DNA of 6,073 bases, taken from Anaerolineales bacterium (lineage in GTDB: Bacteria > Chloroflexota > Anaerolineae > Anaerolineales > DRMV01). Positions 5,936 through 6,073 of the stretch are shown here, one piece after another (the stretch's first letter is position 1; the number at the start of each line of letters is the position of its first letter). Under the pieces are notes generated by a model. That model was not told where the DNA came from. It worked only from the letters and a program-made list of their open reading frames with translations, and made no database searches. The stretch covers positions 1 to 6,073 of the forward strand of contig WFVP01000324.1 of assembly GCA_015491595.1 (NCBI GenBank), in the 5' to 3' direction. The translations under genes and the position numbers were made by a program.

Positions 5936-6073
5936 TTGGAACTGCCCGAAGCAACCTGGACGTTTCGACGGGGGCACCTGCGGTGGCGCTGGATTGGCGG
6001 GTTGGTCCTGCTCAACCTGCTGGCCCTGTGGTTCCTGACCCGGGTCTTGCAGGGAGAAATCACCTACGAGGAC
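5936..6073 (+). CDS. N-terminal fragment of an unidentified membrane-anchored protein (TTG start)
   Basis: Forty-six codons are open from a TTG at 5936 to the window edge. The start is set by AGGAGG at 5924-5929, six bases before the TTG, and by an in-frame TAA at 5900-5902 with no ATG or GTG between, which leaves TTG as the only good choice. The product begins MELPEATWTFRRGHLRWRW and then has a hydrophobic stretch, IGGLVLLNLLALWFLTRVL (about residues 20-38), followed by QGEITYED. Basic residues before the hydrophobic stretch suggest a single N-in transmembrane anchor or signal anchor with the rest outside. The family cannot be recognised from this fragment. It follows holB by 125 bases and appears to have its own promoter and palindromic operator. 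Confidence 0.72.
   Translation, partial: MELPEATWTFRRGHLRWRWIGGLVLLNLLALWFLTRVLQGEITYED

Overview
The window is about 6 kb of GC-rich bacterial DNA. It holds four complete genes and one or two gene fragments at the edges. The base composition, a membrane-anchored penicillin-acylase-family enzyme, and a MerR-type HTH fused to an all-helical RsbRD_N-like domain are most compatible with Chloroflexota (Anaerolineae-like). That placement is an inference from protein character, not from a marker gene. The first 13 bases equal the 3' end of the Tn5/Nextera mosaic end, so the window almost certainly begins at the raw edge of an assembled contig that still carries adapter sequence.

Layout. Bases 1-88 hold adapter remnant plus, at most, the start of an unidentified minus-strand gene. 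89-1264 (minus) is a PLP-dependent DegT/DnrJ/EryC1/StrS aminotransferase. It is divergent from 1443-3950 (plus), an N-terminally membrane-anchored Ntn-hydrolase of the penicillin acylase family. The 178-base gap between them carries a good minus-strand promoter. The acylase gene ends in a 19-bp perfect hairpin that overlaps its stop codon and probably also terminates the convergent gene at 4005-4631 (minus), a MerR-like HTH regulator with a C-terminal helical sensor-like domain. That regulator is divergent from 4785-5810 (plus), holB, the delta' subunit of the DNA polymerase III clamp loader, which has a perfect TATAAT box upstream. After a 125-base gap, a new gene starts at a TTG codon at 5936 and runs off the window. 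It encodes a membrane-anchored protein and is preceded by a -10-like box and a 15-bp palindrome that looks like an operator.

The genes do not form one pathway. The aminotransferase is a sugar/cyclitol-type enzyme without visible partner genes. The acylase is a stand-alone extracytoplasmic amidohydrolase of unknown substrate. The regulator and holB share an intergenic region but not an obvious function. I see no phage, CRISPR, insertion sequence, tRNA or rRNA, and no convincing new multi-gene system. The items most worth a second look are the regulator with its sensor-like domain, the palindromic operator at the 3' edge, and the altered ATP-site residues of the delta' subunit.
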